Source: Candidatus Atribacteria bacterium (GTDB lineage: Bacteria > Atribacterota > Phoenicimicrobiia > Phoenicimicrobiales > Stramentimicrobiaceae). From it: 64,000 bases of DNA. Under the pieces are notes generated by a model that saw only the letters and a program-made list of their open reading frames with translations, ran no database searches and was not told the origin of the DNA. Below are positions 63,282-64,000 of the stretch, one piece after another. Numbering within the stretch: the first letter of the stretch is position 1; each line of letters begins with the position of its first letter. The position numbers were made by a program, and so were the translations under genes. Location of the stretch: the NCBI GenBank assembly GCA_018402425.1, contig JAGYIZ010000001.1, positions 1-64,000 on the forward strand, in the 5' to 3' direction.

Positions 63282-64000
63282 TTACTCATTAGGCATCACT
63301 TTATTCAGAATAATACCCACCAATGCGCCTAAGGCCATTCCTTCAATTTCAATTTGCCCGTTTCCCAATGGAATTGGTATTGAGACTCCACCTAAAGATA
63401 AAATCAGGATAGTTGCTGCAATTATCAAATTGCGTGATTTTTCAAGATTAACTTTGTTTTCTACTACTGTTCGCACTCCTACAGCTGCAATCATTCCAAA
63501 TAAAATAATGGAAATGCCTCCAATTAATGCTCCGGGAATCGTAGCAATAATCGCTCCTAATTTTGGCACTAATCCAATAATGATGGCAAATACTGCCGCA
63601 ATGCGCATTACAATCGGGTTATAGACTTTGGTTAAGGCTAGAACACCTGTGTTTTCTGAATAAGTGGTATTGGCTGGTCCGCCAAAAAAGGCCGATACTG
63701 AAGTTGCCAGGCCATCACCCAACAATGTTCTGTGTAAACCAGGGTTTTTAACGAAATCTTTTTCGGCTGTTGCTCCAATTGCCAGCACATCTCCAATATG
63801 TTCAATTACAGTTACCAGTGCCACCGGTGCCACAATCATGATGGCATTCCAATTAAACTTCGCAATAGTAAACTGCGGAAATCCTAACCATTTTGCCTCA
63901 GCAACCGATGTAAAATCAACCAAACCAAATATTATGGCAACAATATAACCAATCACTATTCCCAGCAGAACAGGAATAACTTTTAAGAAACCCCGAGTAT
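63282..64000 (-). CDS. NCS2 uracil/xanthine permease, 5' part outside window
   Basis: The minus-strand frame is open to the window edge, so about 240 C-terminal residues are present. GDGLATSVSAFFGGPANTTYSENTG is the NCS2/UraA signature, with further helices and GALIGGISIILFGMIAAVGVR. It is probably a uracil permease. The missing N-terminal half lies beyond position 64000. Confidence 0.9.
   Translation of the reverse strand, partial: TRGFLKVIPVLLGIVIGYIVAIIFGLVDFTSVAEAKWLGFPQFTIAKFNWNAIMIVAPVALVTVIEHIGDVLAIGATAEKDFVKNPGLHRTLLGDGLATSVSAFFGGPANTTYSENTGVLALTKVYNPIVMRIAAVFAIIIGLVPKLGAIIATIPGALIGGISIILFGMIAAVGVRTVVENKVNLEKSRNLIIAATILILSLGGVSIPIPLGNGQIEIEGMALGALVGIILNKVMPNE

Noticed and set aside
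1-64000. CRISPR arrays, tRNA or rRNA genes, phage or transposase genes
   Set aside because: No regularly spaced repeats, no cloverleaf or rRNA-like segment and no transposase frame were seen by reading; short degenerate tRNAs could only be excluded by a dedicated scan.

Overview
This window is about one third G+C and gene-dense. It looks like a strictly anaerobic, fermentative bacterium with Clostridia- or Atribacterota-like gene content. The signs are a FabK-type enoyl-ACP reductase, a desulfoferrodoxin/peroxiredoxin/ferritin defence set, a tungsten-type aldehyde:ferredoxin oxidoreductase, ferredoxin-linked 2-oxoacid oxidoreductase, Ptb/Buk, GTP-dependent PEP carboxykinase and frequent TTG starts. 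The exact phylum cannot be settled from the sequence alone. There are no rRNA or tRNA genes, no CRISPR array and no transposase gene.

Layout. (1) 65-6577, minus: fatty-acid synthesis operon fabH-fabK-fabD-fabG-fabF-fabZ plus a second FMN oxidoreductase. It has a consensus promoter followed by a palindromic operator candidate and carries no acpP. (2) 6825-16200: a HOGA-like aldolase, an ABC-F protein, a polyamine operon (speD, a divergent speD paralogue, speE), purine nucleoside phosphorylase, a candidate small RNA, pgsB-pgsC, a dipeptidase remnant and an esterase. (3) 16343-18445: PerR-like regulator, ferritin-like protein, peroxiredoxin and desulfoferrodoxin in one operon. (4) 18601-26485: MFS transporter, TPR protein, MscS, LapA-domain protein, CorA, KtrA/KtrB and a DUF1622 protein. 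(5) 26561-31569: fur-feoA-feoB behind a Fur box, then DUF89 and Mrp-type genes, several with broken frames. (6) 31645-40200: LiaF-like membrane protein, TPR protein, AOR, a COG2403 GTPase, and a lysine riboswitch in front of an NhaC-family transporter. (7) 40472-48198: a catabolic cluster (Fe-alcohol dehydrogenase, DapA-family lyase, 3-hydroxyisobutyrate-dehydrogenase-like enzyme, LarA-like protein, DUF1667, NADH-oxidase-like and GlpA-like flavoproteins). (8) 48395-53939: a broken GntR regulator gene and a branched-chain amino acid ABC transporter in which livH, livM, livG and livF are interrupted while livK is intact. (9) 54392-59259: korDABC, ptb, buk. (10) 59275-64000: an SSS symporter with two small membrane proteins, a frameshifted PEP carboxykinase gene and the end of an NCS2 permease.

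How the genes fit together. The liv transporter, KorDABC, Ptb and Buk make a plausible route from imported branched-chain amino acids, through 2-oxoacids and acyl-CoA, to acyl phosphate and ATP, with electrons passed to ferredoxin. Uptake of lysine is under riboswitch control and iron uptake under Fur control.

Outstanding signals: a roughly 250-nt dispersed structured element (copies at 7719, 26508 and 33954); a speD paralogue that keeps the Ser/His/Cys spacing of AdoMet decarboxylase but loses the cleavage Glu and the Trp-Pro-Glu; a promoter/terminator unit of about 90 nt at 13018; and a set of single-base frame breaks. Several of these breaks sit at short homopolymers, so consensus error must be excluded before gene loss is claimed.
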